Source: an uncultured Acidobacteriia bacterium | GTDB taxonomy: Bacteria > Acidobacteriota > Terriglobia > Bryobacterales > Bryobacteraceae | Assembly (NCBI GenBank): GCA_903907865.1 | Contig: CAIVPR010000090.1 | Coordinates: forward strand, 1 to 64,000 | DNA length: 64,000 nt | Direction: 5' to 3' | Shown: positions 43,213-52,200 of the stretch, piece by piece | Numbering within the stretch: the first letter of the stretch is position 1 | Layout: each line of letters starts with the position of its first letter | Notes under the pieces: generated by a model | Databases searched by the model: none | The model's input: only the letters and a program-made list of their open reading frames with translations | Told to the model about the DNA's origin: nothing | Position numbers and translations under genes: made by a program

Positions 43213-44412
43213 ATGCGCCCGACCCGCATGCTGCCCATCGTCCTGTTGGCTCTCTCGGCGGCCCTGAATGCCCAGACCAGCGCCGAACTTGGTGCCGAAA
43301 AATGGCGGCAAGACTTGGCTGTCCTCGCCGACCAACTCCCCAAACTACACAAGAACCTCTTCTTCCAGCAGCCCAAGGCCGAGTTTGACCGGCAGGTCCA
43401 CGAGTTGGACGCGAAACTGCCAAATCTGAACGAAGGCGCGACGCGCGCGGCTCTGGTCCGCCTGCTCGCCTCGGTGGGCAACGAACACACCACCATCGAC
43501 GCACTGCGGGGCACCTCTGTATTTCCACTCCAGTTCGCGATCTTCCCCGAAGGGACCTACGTGACGGCGGCGGGGCCGGACCATCAGGACGCAATCGGAC
43601 GCCGACTCGTGAGCATCGACGGCGTGCCCGTCGCTCACGTCCGGGCCCGGCTCGCGCCCTACTACGCCAAGGAAAATGCGGTTGCGGAATTGCTGTTCGT
43701 CCCCGGCCTGATGCGCAACGCGGTTGTTTTGAACGCTGCCGGAATCACGGCGTCTCCCGCCAATGCCACGTTTCAGTTCGAAGACGCGGCGCTGGCCCTG
43801 GACGCCACGAAGCCGCCTGTCGCCACCAAGGGCCCGGCGGGTGTGCTGGCCCGCAAGACAGCTGATTACTGGTACGAATACAAGCCCGAGTCGAAGGCCG
43901 TCTACATCCAGTACAACGCCTGCCGCAACAGCAAGGACCGGTCTTTCCTCGATTTCACCAACGACCTAGTGCGAGCGGTGGCCTCCAAGCCGGTCTCGAC
44001 CTACATCGTCGACCTCAGGTTCAACGGCGGCGGCGATTCGAAGATCGTCCAGCCCCTCGTGAAAGCCCTGAAGGCCGCACACCGGACCCGCGTGTTCGTT
44101 CTCGTGGGCCGGGAGACGTTTTCGTCCGCATTCCTCGCCGCAATGGAGCTGCGCCGCGAGTGCCGTGGCACGCTGGTGGGCGAGGCGATGGGGCAGCGGC
44201 CGAACAGCTATGGCGACATCCGCCCCCTGAAGCTGCCCAACTCGGGCCTGACCGCCTACTACTGCACCAAGTACTTCAAGCTCTCCCCGAAGGACGTCCC
44301 GCAGGTCGAGCCGGATGTGCCCATTCCCTTGACGGCTGCCGACTACTTTGCCGGGAAGGATCCCGTCCTTGCCTACGCTCTGAGCGCTGGTTCGCCGACT
44401 TTCTTGAGGTAG
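43213..44412 (+). CDS. S41-like (tail-specific) peptidase, exported
   Basis: A 399-residue protein: signal about 1-20 (LNAQ), an N-terminal helical domain, a degenerate PDZ part (IGRRLVSIDGVPVAHV, about 125-145), and an S41 core with YIVDLRFNGGGDS and VLVGRETFSSAFLAAME, where the second serine of the SS pair fits the nucleophile. The usual catalytic lysine region is less clear, so activity is not certain. It probably cleaves or binds periplasmic protein C-termini. A GC hairpin lies 40 nt after the stop. Confidence 0.8.
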   Translation: MRPTRMLPIVLLALSAALNAQTSAELGAEKWRQDLAVLADQLPKLHKNLFFQQPKAEFDRQVHELDAKLPNLNEGATRAALVRLLASVGNEHTTIDALRGTSVFPLQFAIFPEGTYVTAAGPDHQDAIGRRLVSIDGVPVAHVRARLAPYYAKENAVAELLFVPGLMRNAVVLNAAGITASPANATFQFEDAALALDATKPPVATKGPAGVLARKTADYWYEYKPESKAVYIQYNACRNSKDRSFLDFTNDLVRAVASKPVSTYIVDLRFNGGGDSKIVQPLVKALKAAHRTRVFVLVGRETFSSAFLAAMELRRECRGTLVGEAMGQRPNSYGDIRPLKLPNSGLTAYYCTKYFKLSPKDVPQVEPDVPIPLTAADYFAGKDPVLAYALSAGSPTFLR

Positions 44413-44452
44413 GAAAGGCGTTGGGAATGCGGTCTCCTGGCCGGTCCAAGGG

Positions 44453-44470
44453 CCCTGCCTTGGGGCAGGG
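44453..44470 (+). terminator. Possible terminator hairpin
   Basis: CCCTGCC and GGCAGGG pair around a TTGG loop, 40 nt after the S41-like stop. No T run follows, so intrinsic termination would be weak. Confidence 0.35.
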
Positions 44471-44542
44471 GAGGGGGTAAACGTTTGTAAAACAAGGGAC
44501 GAAACTGGTAACATCCCCTCCGAAGGGTGTACCGTAGGCTAT

Positions 44543-44905
44543 ATGAAAACAACCCTTCTGGCCCTCGTGGCCCTTCTCTGTTCCTCGGTTGCCATGTTCG
44601 CGGCCGACGTCACCGGCAAGTGGACGGCTGAAATCGCCGGACGCGGCGGCAACACCCAAACCACCACTTTCACGTTCAAGGCCGCCGGCGCGAAGCTCGA
44701 AGGCAGCGTCGCCAACCAGCGCGGCGACAGCCCGATCTCCGAGGGCAAGGTCGACGGCGACAAGATCTCCTTCGTCCAGGTCATGAACTTCAACGGCAAC
44801 GAGATGAAGATGTCCTACACCGGCGTGGTCAAGGGCGACACCATCGAGTTCACCCGTGACGGCGGACGCGGTCCGGCCACCTTCACCGCAAAGAAAGCCC
44901 AATAG
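44543..44905 (+). CDS. Small secreted beta-barrel-like protein
   Basis: A 120-residue exported protein: signal about 1-20 (AMFAAD), then a strand-rich domain, DVTGKWTAEIAGRGG, TTTFTFKAAGAKLEGSV, SYTGVVKGDTIEFTRDGG, a layout of repeated hairpins common in short acidobacterial exported proteins of unknown role. It is expressed alone, 114 nt before the Gly-rich receptor gene. Confidence 0.72.
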   Translation: MKTTLLALVALLCSSVAMFAADVTGKWTAEIAGRGGNTQTTTFTFKAAGAKLEGSVANQRGDSPISEGKVDGDKISFVQVMNFNGNEMKMSYTGVVKGDTIEFTRDGGRGPATFTAKKAQ

Positions 44906-45019
44906 TCCGGGAACTTTCCGCCTGCGGAATTCAAAACCCGCAGGGATAGTAAAATCGGAATTTCGCGAACAAAGGGACACCGCCAGAGGCGCGTGTTTAC
45001 CGAATAATAAAGGATTCGT

Positions 45020-48000
45020 GTGCTGCGCCATAGGTGTTTTGTTTTCCTAACGACCCTGCTTGTCGGGGCTTCTTCGGCCGTCGCGGACGTACAAACTGGT
45101 GTTGTGCGTTCCGGCGGCCGTCCCATTCCGGGAGCCGCGGTCACAGCCGACTGCGGCACGGATAGAATTACAACCGTCACGGACTTGGACGGGCGTTTCG
45201 AGATGGGCGGCCTGCCCTCCACGCCCTGTAAATTCTCGGCTGCGATCTTCGGATTCGACCGGGTCACGGTGGAGGCCAAGCCCTCGACCCAGTCAGTGAC
45301 GTTGGATCTCAAGCTCCAGGCGAAGGCATCCCTGCCGGTTGAACTGGAAGCGCCCAAACCCCCTTCGGCACCAATCGTGGCTGCCGCGCCGACCACTCCG
45401 GCCACTCCTACAACCCCGGCACCGGGAACCCCAACTACAACGGCAACCAACGCGACACCGGCCCCCGGCGGCCCGGGACGCGGCGGCTTCGGGCGTGGCG
45501 GCGGTCAAGGCGGCCCCGGTCGCGGTGGATTTGGCGGCCCCGGCGGACAAGGCGGCGGTCGCGGCGGCACCCAGCAGAACGCGCAAGCGGGCGGACGCGG
45601 CGGCTTCCAGAGTTTAAGCTTGGTACAAAACGGTGACTTGGCGGTTGAGAGCGACATCGCTCCCGCGGGTCCCGGAGGCGCAGCCCTCGGGGCGGACGCC
45701 AACGAGGCATTGTTGGTCAACGGCAGCATCAGCCAAGCCGTGCAATCGCAGCCCGGCGACGGTATGGGCATGGGCGGTCCGGGCGGCTTCGGCCCCGGCG
45801 GTCCCGGTGGATTTGGCGGTCCCGGTGGTCTTGGAGGCCCCGACGGTTTCGGCGGCTTCAACCAGGGCGACGGGCAAGGCGGACCCGGGGGCGCTCCAGG
45901 TGGACCCGGTGGACCCGGTGGTTTTGGCGGCGGTCGTGGCGGTCCCGGCGGTCCGGGCGGCGGTGGACCCGGCGGTCCCGGCGGTGGTGGTTTCGGTGGT
46001 GGACGCGGCGGTGGCGGCGACTTCGGTGGCGGCCGTGGCGGCGGCGGACGTGGTGGCCGTGGCGGTGCCCAGGCAGCCAATGGACGAGCCCAGTTCGGCA
46101 ACCGTGTCGGACGCGGACGTGGCCAGCAATGGCGTCTCAGCGCGAACTACAACCTCGGCAACTCGGCGTTCAACGCGCGTCCCTACTCGTTCACCGCGCC
46201 GCAATTGGTCGGTGGCCAGCCTGTTCCCAAAGCGGCCTACGCCAACAACCGTTTCGGCTTCTCGGTGGGCGGACCCTTGGAAATTCCGCACTTGTTCAAG
46301 AGCGACAAGACATTCTGGTTCGTGAACTATACGGGACAGCGCACGCGCAACGGTTACGACCGCATCAGCAATGTGCCTCTGGCGTCGATGCGGACGGGCG
46401 ATTTCTCGTCCATCGCGCAGACCATCTACGACCCGACGAGCAACACCCCGTTTGCGGGCAACATCATCCCGTCCAGCCGCATCAGCCCGCTGGCGACCGC
46501 GCTGTTCGGCTTCATCCCGCTGCCCAACGCCGCCGGCGTCCGCAACAATTACCAGTTGATCGGGGCCAACCCTAGCAATAACAACAACATCCAGGTGATG
46601 ATCAACCAGACGATCAGCGCCAAGGACCGGATGGCCCTCAATATCAGCAAGCAGGGCCGCAACTCCAGCACGGTCCAGAATTTCGGCTTTCAGGACCACG
46701 GAGACGGCACCGGCGTCAGCGCCAACCTGAGCTATAACCACACGTTCAGCCGGTCGATGACCAACAGCCTGGCGTTCGCGTTCAGCCGCAACGCCACCAA
46801 CAACTTCTCGTACTTCGGCAACAACAACGCCGTGACCTCGCTGCCGAATTTCAACGGCGTGAGCGCGGCGCAGATCGCGGCGGTCGGCCCGTCCAACATC
46901 TCGTTCACGAACTTCTCCCAGCTGTCCGACGGGCTGCCGTCCCTGACCCACACCCAGACGGCCAGCCTGACCGAGTCGATGACCTACATCCGTGGCAAGC
47001 ATACGGTCACCTACGCGGTCAACTTCCAGCGCCGCCAGAATAACAATCTGACCAACCAGGGGGCGCGCGGATCCTACGGGTTCACGGGCATCAACACCCA
47101 GTTGATCGGCTCCAACGGACTGCAGGTTTCCGGCACAGGCTACGACGTGGCGGACTTCCTGCTCAACCGCCCGTACTCCAGCTCCGCCACCCGGTACAAC
47201 GGCAACAATAGCTATTACTTCCGCGAAACCACGCTGAGCGCCTACGTTTCGGACGACTGGCGCGCGACTTCACGGCTCTCCGTGACGAGCGGCTTGCGCT
47301 GGGAATACTTCGGGCCCTATACCGAAAAGAACAACCGGCTGGCGAACCTCGACATCGCACCCGGCTACACGGGCGTCGCAGTTGTGACTCCACTGAGCGC
47401 CGCGCCCTACTCCGGCGGGTACACTCCGCAGGGTCTGACGCAACCCCGCTACCTTCTCTTCTCCCCTCGCGAAGGCATTGCTTGGCGTCCGATCAAGGGC
47501 AAGCAGGTCACGGTCCGGGCCGGCTACGGCATCTACTACACGGGCAACGTGTACCAAGCCTTCTCAAACCGGATGAGCCTTCAGCCACCGTTCGTGCAAT
47601 CGGTGAGCACCACGGAGAGCCCCGCAAACCCGCTGGCGCTGGAAAGGGCCGCATCGGCTTTGGCTGTCCAGACAATCACCAACACCTACGCGGTCGCGCG
47701 GGACTACAAGCCCGCCTACGCCCAATCGTGGAACGCATCCCTGCAGCAGACTGTGGCGCGCTTCTACGTGATCCAGATCGGCTACCAGGGCACCAAGGGC
47801 ACGCACCTCGACGTCCTGCAGAGCCCCAACCGTGCTCCGCTGGGCGGATCGTCGACCACCACCCAGCAACGTTTGCAGATTCCCTACGCTTCGACTTTCA
47901 CCTACGACCTGTCCGAGGGCAATTCCATCTACAACGCGCTCCAGCTATCCTTGGCGCGCCGCCAACAACGGAACCGGTCGTTCAACCTGAGCTACACGCT

Positions 48001-48607
48001 CTCGCACTCGATTGACGACACCTCGACCCTCGGCGGCGGCGTGGTCCAGATCGTCAACAACATCCGCAACGAGCGGGCGCGTTCGAACAACGACCAGCGC
48101 CACCGGCTGAACTTCAACTACCAGGTGCAGTCGCCCGTCGGGGCCGACCGGACGTCGTGGAAGTGGCACGCCATCCGCGGCTGGACACTGCAATCGAATG
48201 TGAGCGTCAATTCCGGCTCGCCGGTGACGGCCACCGTTTCGGGAGACCCATCGGGCACGGGCATCGTGGGCGGAGCCCGCGCCGAGGCTACCGGGGCTCC
48301 GGTCAACGCCGCGGCCAACTACTTCTTCAACTTGGCGGCCTTCTCGGTCCCGCAGACCGGCACTTACGGGAACGCGGGACGCAACACCATCCCCGGCGTG
48401 CTCAACTTCGGCATGAATGGAAGCGTCTTCCGATCGTTCCGGATCAAAGAGAAGCACACGCTCACCTTTACCGTGCAAGCGTCGAATCCGCTGAACCGGG
48501 TCACCGTGACCGGGTTCGGCACGGTCATCGGGTCCGTCAATGCCGGGCTGCCTACGGGCGCGGCAGGAATGCGGTCCATCACCGCCAGCACGAGGTTCAA
48601 TTTCTAA
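45020..48607 (+). CDS. Oar-like TonB-dependent receptor with very Gly-rich linker
   Basis: An 1195-residue outer-membrane protein. Signal about 1-22; CarboxypepD_reg domain about 23-100; a Pro/Thr-rich stretch (about 105-150); then two blocks dominated by GGPGG and GRGG repeats (about 150-195 and 250-350). A short plug-like piece, EALLVNGSISQAV, lies between them. The barrel runs from about 370 to the C-terminal Phe (TASTRFNF), with DKTFWFVNYTGQRTRNGYD and other Oar signatures. Such receptors import or sense large ligands; the ligand is unknown. The GTG start follows AAAGGA. The stop and the next start overlap (TAATG). Confidence 0.88.
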   Translation: MLRHRCFVFLTTLLVGASSAVADVQTGVVRSGGRPIPGAAVTADCGTDRITTVTDLDGRFEMGGLPSTPCKFSAAIFGFDRVTVEAKPSTQSVTLDLKLQAKASLPVELEAPKPPSAPIVAAAPTTPATPTTPAPGTPTTTATNATPAPGGPGRGGFGRGGGQGGPGRGGFGGPGGQGGGRGGTQQNAQAGGRGGFQSLSLVQNGDLAVESDIAPAGPGGAALGADANEALLVNGSISQAVQSQPGDGMGMGGPGGFGPGGPGGFGGPGGLGGPDGFGGFNQGDGQGGPGGAPGGPGGPGGFGGGRGGPGGPGGGGPGGPGGGGFGGGRGGGGDFGGGRGGGGRGGRGGAQAANGRAQFGNRVGRGRGQQWRLSANYNLGNSAFNARPYSFTAPQLVGGQPVPKAAYANNRFGFSVGGPLEIPHLFKSDKTFWFVNYTGQRTRNGYDRISNVPLASMRTGDFSSIAQTIYDPTSNTPFAGNIIPSSRISPLATALFGFIPLPNAAGVRNNYQLIGANPSNNNNIQVMINQTISAKDRMALNISKQGRNSSTVQNFGFQDHGDGTGVSANLSYNHTFSRSMTNSLAFAFSRNATNNFSYFGNNNAVTSLPNFNGVSAAQIAAVGPSNISFTNFSQLSDGLPSLTHTQTASLTESMTYIRGKHTVTYAVNFQRRQNNNLTNQGARGSYGFTGINTQLIGSNGLQVSGTGYDVADFLLNRPYSSSATRYNGNNSYYFRETTLSAYVSDDWRATSRLSVTSGLRWEYFGPYTEKNNRLANLDIAPGYTGVAVVTPLSAAPYSGGYTPQGLTQPRYLLFSPREGIAWRPIKGKQVTVRAGYGIYYTGNVYQAFSNRMSLQPPFVQSVSTTESPANPLALERAASALAVQTITNTYAVARDYKPAYAQSWNASLQQTVARFYVIQIGYQGTKGTHLDVLQSPNRAPLGGSSTTTQQRLQIPYASTFTYDLSEGNSIYNALQLSLARRQQRNRSFNLSYTLSHSIDDTSTLGGGVVQIVNNIRNERARSNNDQRHRLNFNYQVQSPVGADRTSWKWHAIRGWTLQSNVSVNSGSPVTATVSGDPSGTGIVGGARAEATGAPVNAAANYFFNLAAFSVPQTGTYGNAGRNTIPGVLNFGMNGSVFRSFRIKEKHTLTFTVQASNPLNRVTVTGFGTVIGSVNAGLPTGAAGMRSITASTRFNF
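45460..46070. repeat. In-frame low-complexity Gly/Pro/Arg codon repeats
   Basis: The DNA is a patchwork of GGC, GGT, CCC and CGT codons in periods of 3 to 15 bases, in two blocks (about 45460-45600 and 45765-46070). It lies wholly inside the receptor gene and keeps the frame. It is prone to slippage and to assembly error. Confidence 0.85.
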
Positions 48608-50802
48608 TGCGCAGACTGGTATTTCTCACGGCCTTGGTGGCTATCTTCGCGCAGATGAATGCGCAGCAACCTGACAAATCGGCCGACAAAGGCGAGGGCG
48701 TGGTTACCTTCACTGCTGGCGCCAACCTCGTCATCATCGACGTGGGGGTCAAGGACAAGTCGGGCAAGGTGATCCCCGGGCTGAAGAAGGAAGACTTCCA
48801 GCTTCTTGAGGATGGCAAGGCCCAGCAGGTTTCCGTGTTCGAGTTCCAGCAACTGGACTCGGACGAGCCGCCTCCGCCCGTCCCTGCGGTTAAGGCGGTC
48901 GCCGGGGCTCCGGCGAAGCCGGTCGACAAGCCAGCCGAAAAGACCACCTTGCCTTCGGGCAAGCCGAAGCCGATCATCCGTTTCCAGGACCGCCGCTTGG
49001 TGGCCATGCTGTTCGACTTCAGCACCATGGGCATTCCGGAACAGACGCGCGCCCAGCAGTCGGCCATCCAGTTCGTCAAGGAACAGTTGAAGCCTGCCGA
49101 CATCGTTGAGATTCTGACCGCCGGAACCGGTCCGCTGAAGGTGGAACAGGACTTCACCGACGACCGCGAGCGCTTGTTGGAAGTCATCAAGGCCTTTCCC
49201 ATCGGCAACGCCAGCGAATTGGCTGCAACCGGCGCCAGCGGCGACGACACCGCCGGCGAAGACACCGGCGCCGCCTTCGTGGCCGACGAAACAGAGTTCA
49301 ACATCTTCAACAACGACCGCAAGCTGGCTACGCTCGAATCCGCTGCCAAGCTCTTGGCCGCATTCCCGGAAAAGAAGGCGCTCATCTACTTCTCGGCCGG
49401 CATCGAGCAATCCGGCAACGACAACCAGGCGCAACTGGAGTCCGCGGTCAACGCGGCCAAGCGCGCCAACGTGGCGTTCTATCCGATCGATGCGCGCGGC
49501 TTGGTGGCTTCGGCCCCGGCGGGCGACGCCAGTTCGGCCGGCGGGCGCGGGTCCAGCGCATTCCAAGGCGGCAACGTGACCAGCCGCGGCAACAGCCGCA
49601 ACAACTCGCAGGAAACGCTGTCGACGCTCGCCTACGACACCGGCGGCAAGCTGTTCGTGGACGACAATGATTTGGCCGTGGGCATGCAGAAGGCGCGCGA
49701 TGATATTTCGAGCTACTACATCCTCGGTTACTATTCGAGCAACGGCAAGATGGACGGAAAGTACCGCCGCGTCACCGTCAAACTGAACAACAACCTGCAG
49801 GCCAAGCTCGATTACAAGAGCGGCTACTTTGGCGACAAGACCTTCAAGAAGTTCTCCAGCGACGACAAGGAAAACCAGTTGGAGCAGGCGCTCATGCTGG
49901 GAGACCCGCTGACGGACCTTTCGCTTTCGGGCGAGGTCGGTTACTTCCGTCTGGCGCGCGACCGGTACTATGTGCCGTTCTCGATCAAGGTGCCGGGGGC
50001 GGAAATCGCGCTCGCGAAGAGCAAGGGCAACGCGCAGACCGAGCTCGAGTTCATCGGCCAGTTGCGCGACTCGCACAGCAAGCTGGTGGGCGTGGTCCGG
50101 GACGGCATCAAGATCAAGCTGGCGGAGCAGACGGCGGCCCAGCTATCGTCCCGCCCGATCGCCTACGACACAGGCTTTACGGTTCCGCCGGGGACCTATG
50201 TCCTGAAGTTCCTTGCGCGCGAGAACGAAACCGGCAAGATGGGGACCTACGAACAGAAAATTGTGATCCCCGATCTGGCACCGGACAAGCCCGCCGAACT
50301 GAAAATCAGTTCCGTGGTGTGGAGCAACCAGCGTCAGCCTATTTCACAGGCCATCGCTTCCGTGGAGAAGAAGAAAATTCTTGAGGCCGATCCGCTGGTG
50401 CAGGACGGGCAAAGGCTGATCCCCTCGATCACCCACGTGTTCCGCAAGGACCAGAACTTGTACGTGTACCTCGAGGTCTACGACCCAGGGTTGGGTGCGG
50501 ACCAGAAGCCGAGCGTGGCGGCGACCTTAACGTTCTACCGCGGCAAGACGAGGAGCTTCGAATCCCAGCCAATCCGGCTGGACACGTTCCTCGCCAAGCG
50601 CGGACAGACCCTGCCGGTGCAGTTCCAGGCACCGCTGGCGCAACTGGCGTCGGGGCGGTACACTTGCCAGATCAACCTGATCGACGAGGCGGGGCGGAAG
50701 TTCGCATTCCAGCGTACGGAGATCGTGGTGCTGCCGAATCCGAAACCGGCGGCTGCGCCGGTGGCGGCTCCCGTGGCGGCGAAACCGGGTAGCGGGCTGT
50801 AG
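48607..50802 (+). CDS. Large VWFA domain protein coupled to the TonB receptor
   Basis: A 731-residue exported protein (signal about 1-19). An N-terminal IIDVGVKDKSGKVIPGLKKEDF segment matches the acidobacterial VWFA type, followed by a Pro/Ala/Lys linker (about 80-115) and the A domain (about 130-400) with MLFDFSTMG, a relaxed MIDAS motif. A Ser/Gly/Asn-rich insert (SSAGGRGSSAF) lies near 305. The C-terminal third is strand-rich and ends in a Pro/Ala tail. Its ATG overlaps the receptor stop by one base (TAATG), so the two are made together and may form one surface complex. Confidence 0.85.
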   Translation: MRRLVFLTALVAIFAQMNAQQPDKSADKGEGVVTFTAGANLVIIDVGVKDKSGKVIPGLKKEDFQLLEDGKAQQVSVFEFQQLDSDEPPPPVPAVKAVAGAPAKPVDKPAEKTTLPSGKPKPIIRFQDRRLVAMLFDFSTMGIPEQTRAQQSAIQFVKEQLKPADIVEILTAGTGPLKVEQDFTDDRERLLEVIKAFPIGNASELAATGASGDDTAGEDTGAAFVADETEFNIFNNDRKLATLESAAKLLAAFPEKKALIYFSAGIEQSGNDNQAQLESAVNAAKRANVAFYPIDARGLVASAPAGDASSAGGRGSSAFQGGNVTSRGNSRNNSQETLSTLAYDTGGKLFVDDNDLAVGMQKARDDISSYYILGYYSSNGKMDGKYRRVTVKLNNNLQAKLDYKSGYFGDKTFKKFSSDDKENQLEQALMLGDPLTDLSLSGEVGYFRLARDRYYVPFSIKVPGAEIALAKSKGNAQTELEFIGQLRDSHSKLVGVVRDGIKIKLAEQTAAQLSSRPIAYDTGFTVPPGTYVLKFLARENETGKMGTYEQKIVIPDLAPDKPAELKISSVVWSNQRQPISQAIASVEKKKILEADPLVQDGQRLIPSITHVFRKDQNLYVYLEVYDPGLGADQKPSVAATLTFYRGKTRSFESQPIRLDTFLAKRGQTLPVQFQAPLAQLASGRYTCQINLIDEAGRKFAFQRTEIVVLPNPKPAAAPVAAPVAAKPGSGL

Positions 50803-50890
50803 GCGAGGAAAAATCACACGCGGAGGCCTGGCCGGTCTGTTAGACTGGGCCAAGGGTTGCATTCCGTGCGAGTGTTTCACGCCAACTGCG

Positions 50891-52198
50891 ATGATTGTCT
50901 CTTTTTCCGTCTCGAACTTCCGCTCCTTCGCCACTGAGGAAACCTTCTCGATGGTGGCCAGCAATCGCCTCTCCGCGCACGAGGGGCACACGCTTGCAAT
51001 CCCCGACTCAGAAGAACGGGTACTGCGGGCGGGAGTGCTCTATGGAGCAAACGGAGCTGGCAAATCAAATTTGGTCAAGGCCTTGGCATACGTTCGGTCA
51101 CTTGCCCGCAGTGCACGGGTGAGGGGTGACGTGACTGGCCGGGAGGCCTTCCGCCTCGGCAGTATTGAGAACGAGCCTACCGGCTTCGATCTACAATTCA
51201 TTGCTGGACAGCGACTCTATCGGTTCGGTGTCAAGGTAGATGACAGGCGGATCTCCGAGGAGTGGTTGGTCCGCGTCGTAGGCGGGAGTGAGACGATCCT
51301 GTACGAGCGCTTGACGGACGTCGAGGTTCCGCAATGCGGCAAGAAGCTCAAGGCGCTCGCCACGGTAGGAGCGCCGGACAATCAAACGTTTTTGGCCACG
51401 ATGGCCGCAAACCTCGACGAGGCGGATTTAGGTGACGACATACCCAGAGTCCTCAAGTGGTTTTCCGATGGTTTCAAGCTGATCGCCCCGTCAAACTCCT
51501 ACAGGGCCCTTGCCGGTGCACTGGAACGCGCTCCCGATCTCCTTGACTTTACGGGCGAATATCTTCGAACCGCTTCGACTGGAATTGACGCTTTGAAGGC
51601 TGCCAGACACGAGATTACCGAGCAGGAATTTCGCCAGCTGGTCCCCGGCGATCTGCCCCAAGTATCCAATGGCCAGCCTGTGCTCCTCTCCCTGAGAATG
51701 GGTGATGCTCTTCTGGTGGAGCGAAATGGCCGCAATCGATATTACCAACTGGGGGTTCGGGCTGTCCATCGGGGCGAGAATGGAGAACCGGTCATCTTTG
51801 ACCTGCTTGAAGAATCCGATGGTACCCGCCGCTTGCTCGAGCTGATCCCGGCGGTGCACCGCGCAAGCCGAGACAACTCAGTTTTCGTCATCGACGAAAT
51901 TGATCGAAGCCTACACCCCCTACTGGCACGCGGATTCCTTAAATCATTTCTTGATGCCTGCGCTGGCAGCCAGAGCCAACTGATCGTCACTACCCACGAA
52001 TCCAGTCTCCTCGACCAAGACCTCCTCCGCCGGGACGAGATTTGGTTCGCCGAGAAGGACCAAGCCTCCGCTACGCACCTGTATTCATTGGTGGACTTCA
52101 AGGTCCGAAACGATCTGGAAATCCGCAAACACTACCTGCAAGGCCGATTCGGTGCCATCCCCTTCGTGGGCGGACTGGAACGGCTGAAGGACGAGTAA
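50891..52198 (+). CDS. rloA: RloA-like AAA_15 family ATPase
   Basis: A 435-residue ABC/OLD-type ATPase. It opens MIVSFSVSNFRSFATEETFS, as in AAA_15 proteins. Walker A GANGAGKS is at 52-59; the signature-like ESDGTRRLLELIP starts at 308; Walker B VFVIDEIDRS has Asp335 and Glu336; the H-loop TTHESSLL has His369. All residues for ATP hydrolysis are present. RloA-like ATPases pair with RloB and are related to the ATPases of OLD-type and PARIS anti-phage systems. It lies 2 nt before rloB. Base composition is more A+T-rich than its neighbours, fitting acquisition. Confidence 0.88.
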   Translation: MIVSFSVSNFRSFATEETFSMVASNRLSAHEGHTLAIPDSEERVLRAGVLYGANGAGKSNLVKALAYVRSLARSARVRGDVTGREAFRLGSIENEPTGFDLQFIAGQRLYRFGVKVDDRRISEEWLVRVVGGSETILYERLTDVEVPQCGKKLKALATVGAPDNQTFLATMAANLDEADLGDDIPRVLKWFSDGFKLIAPSNSYRALAGALERAPDLLDFTGEYLRTASTGIDALKAARHEITEQEFRQLVPGDLPQVSNGQPVLLSLRMGDALLVERNGRNRYYQLGVRAVHRGENGEPVIFDLLEESDGTRRLLELIPAVHRASRDNSVFVIDEIDRSLHPLLARGFLKSFLDACAGSQSQLIVTTHESSLLDQDLLRRDEIWFAEKDQASATHLYSLVDFKVRNDLEIRKHYLQGRFGAIPFVGGLERLKDE

Positions 52199-52200
52199 CT

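Noticed and set aside
45460-46070. Possible CRISPR or satellite array
   Set aside because: The repeats are short, irregular, in frame and encode Gly/Pro/Arg; there are no constant repeats with unique spacers.
45614-47002. 462-codon minus-strand open frame opposite the Gly-rich receptor
   Set aside because: Its Ala/Thr/Val-rich sequence is the antisense reading of the Gly/Pro repeats; no family pattern is present.
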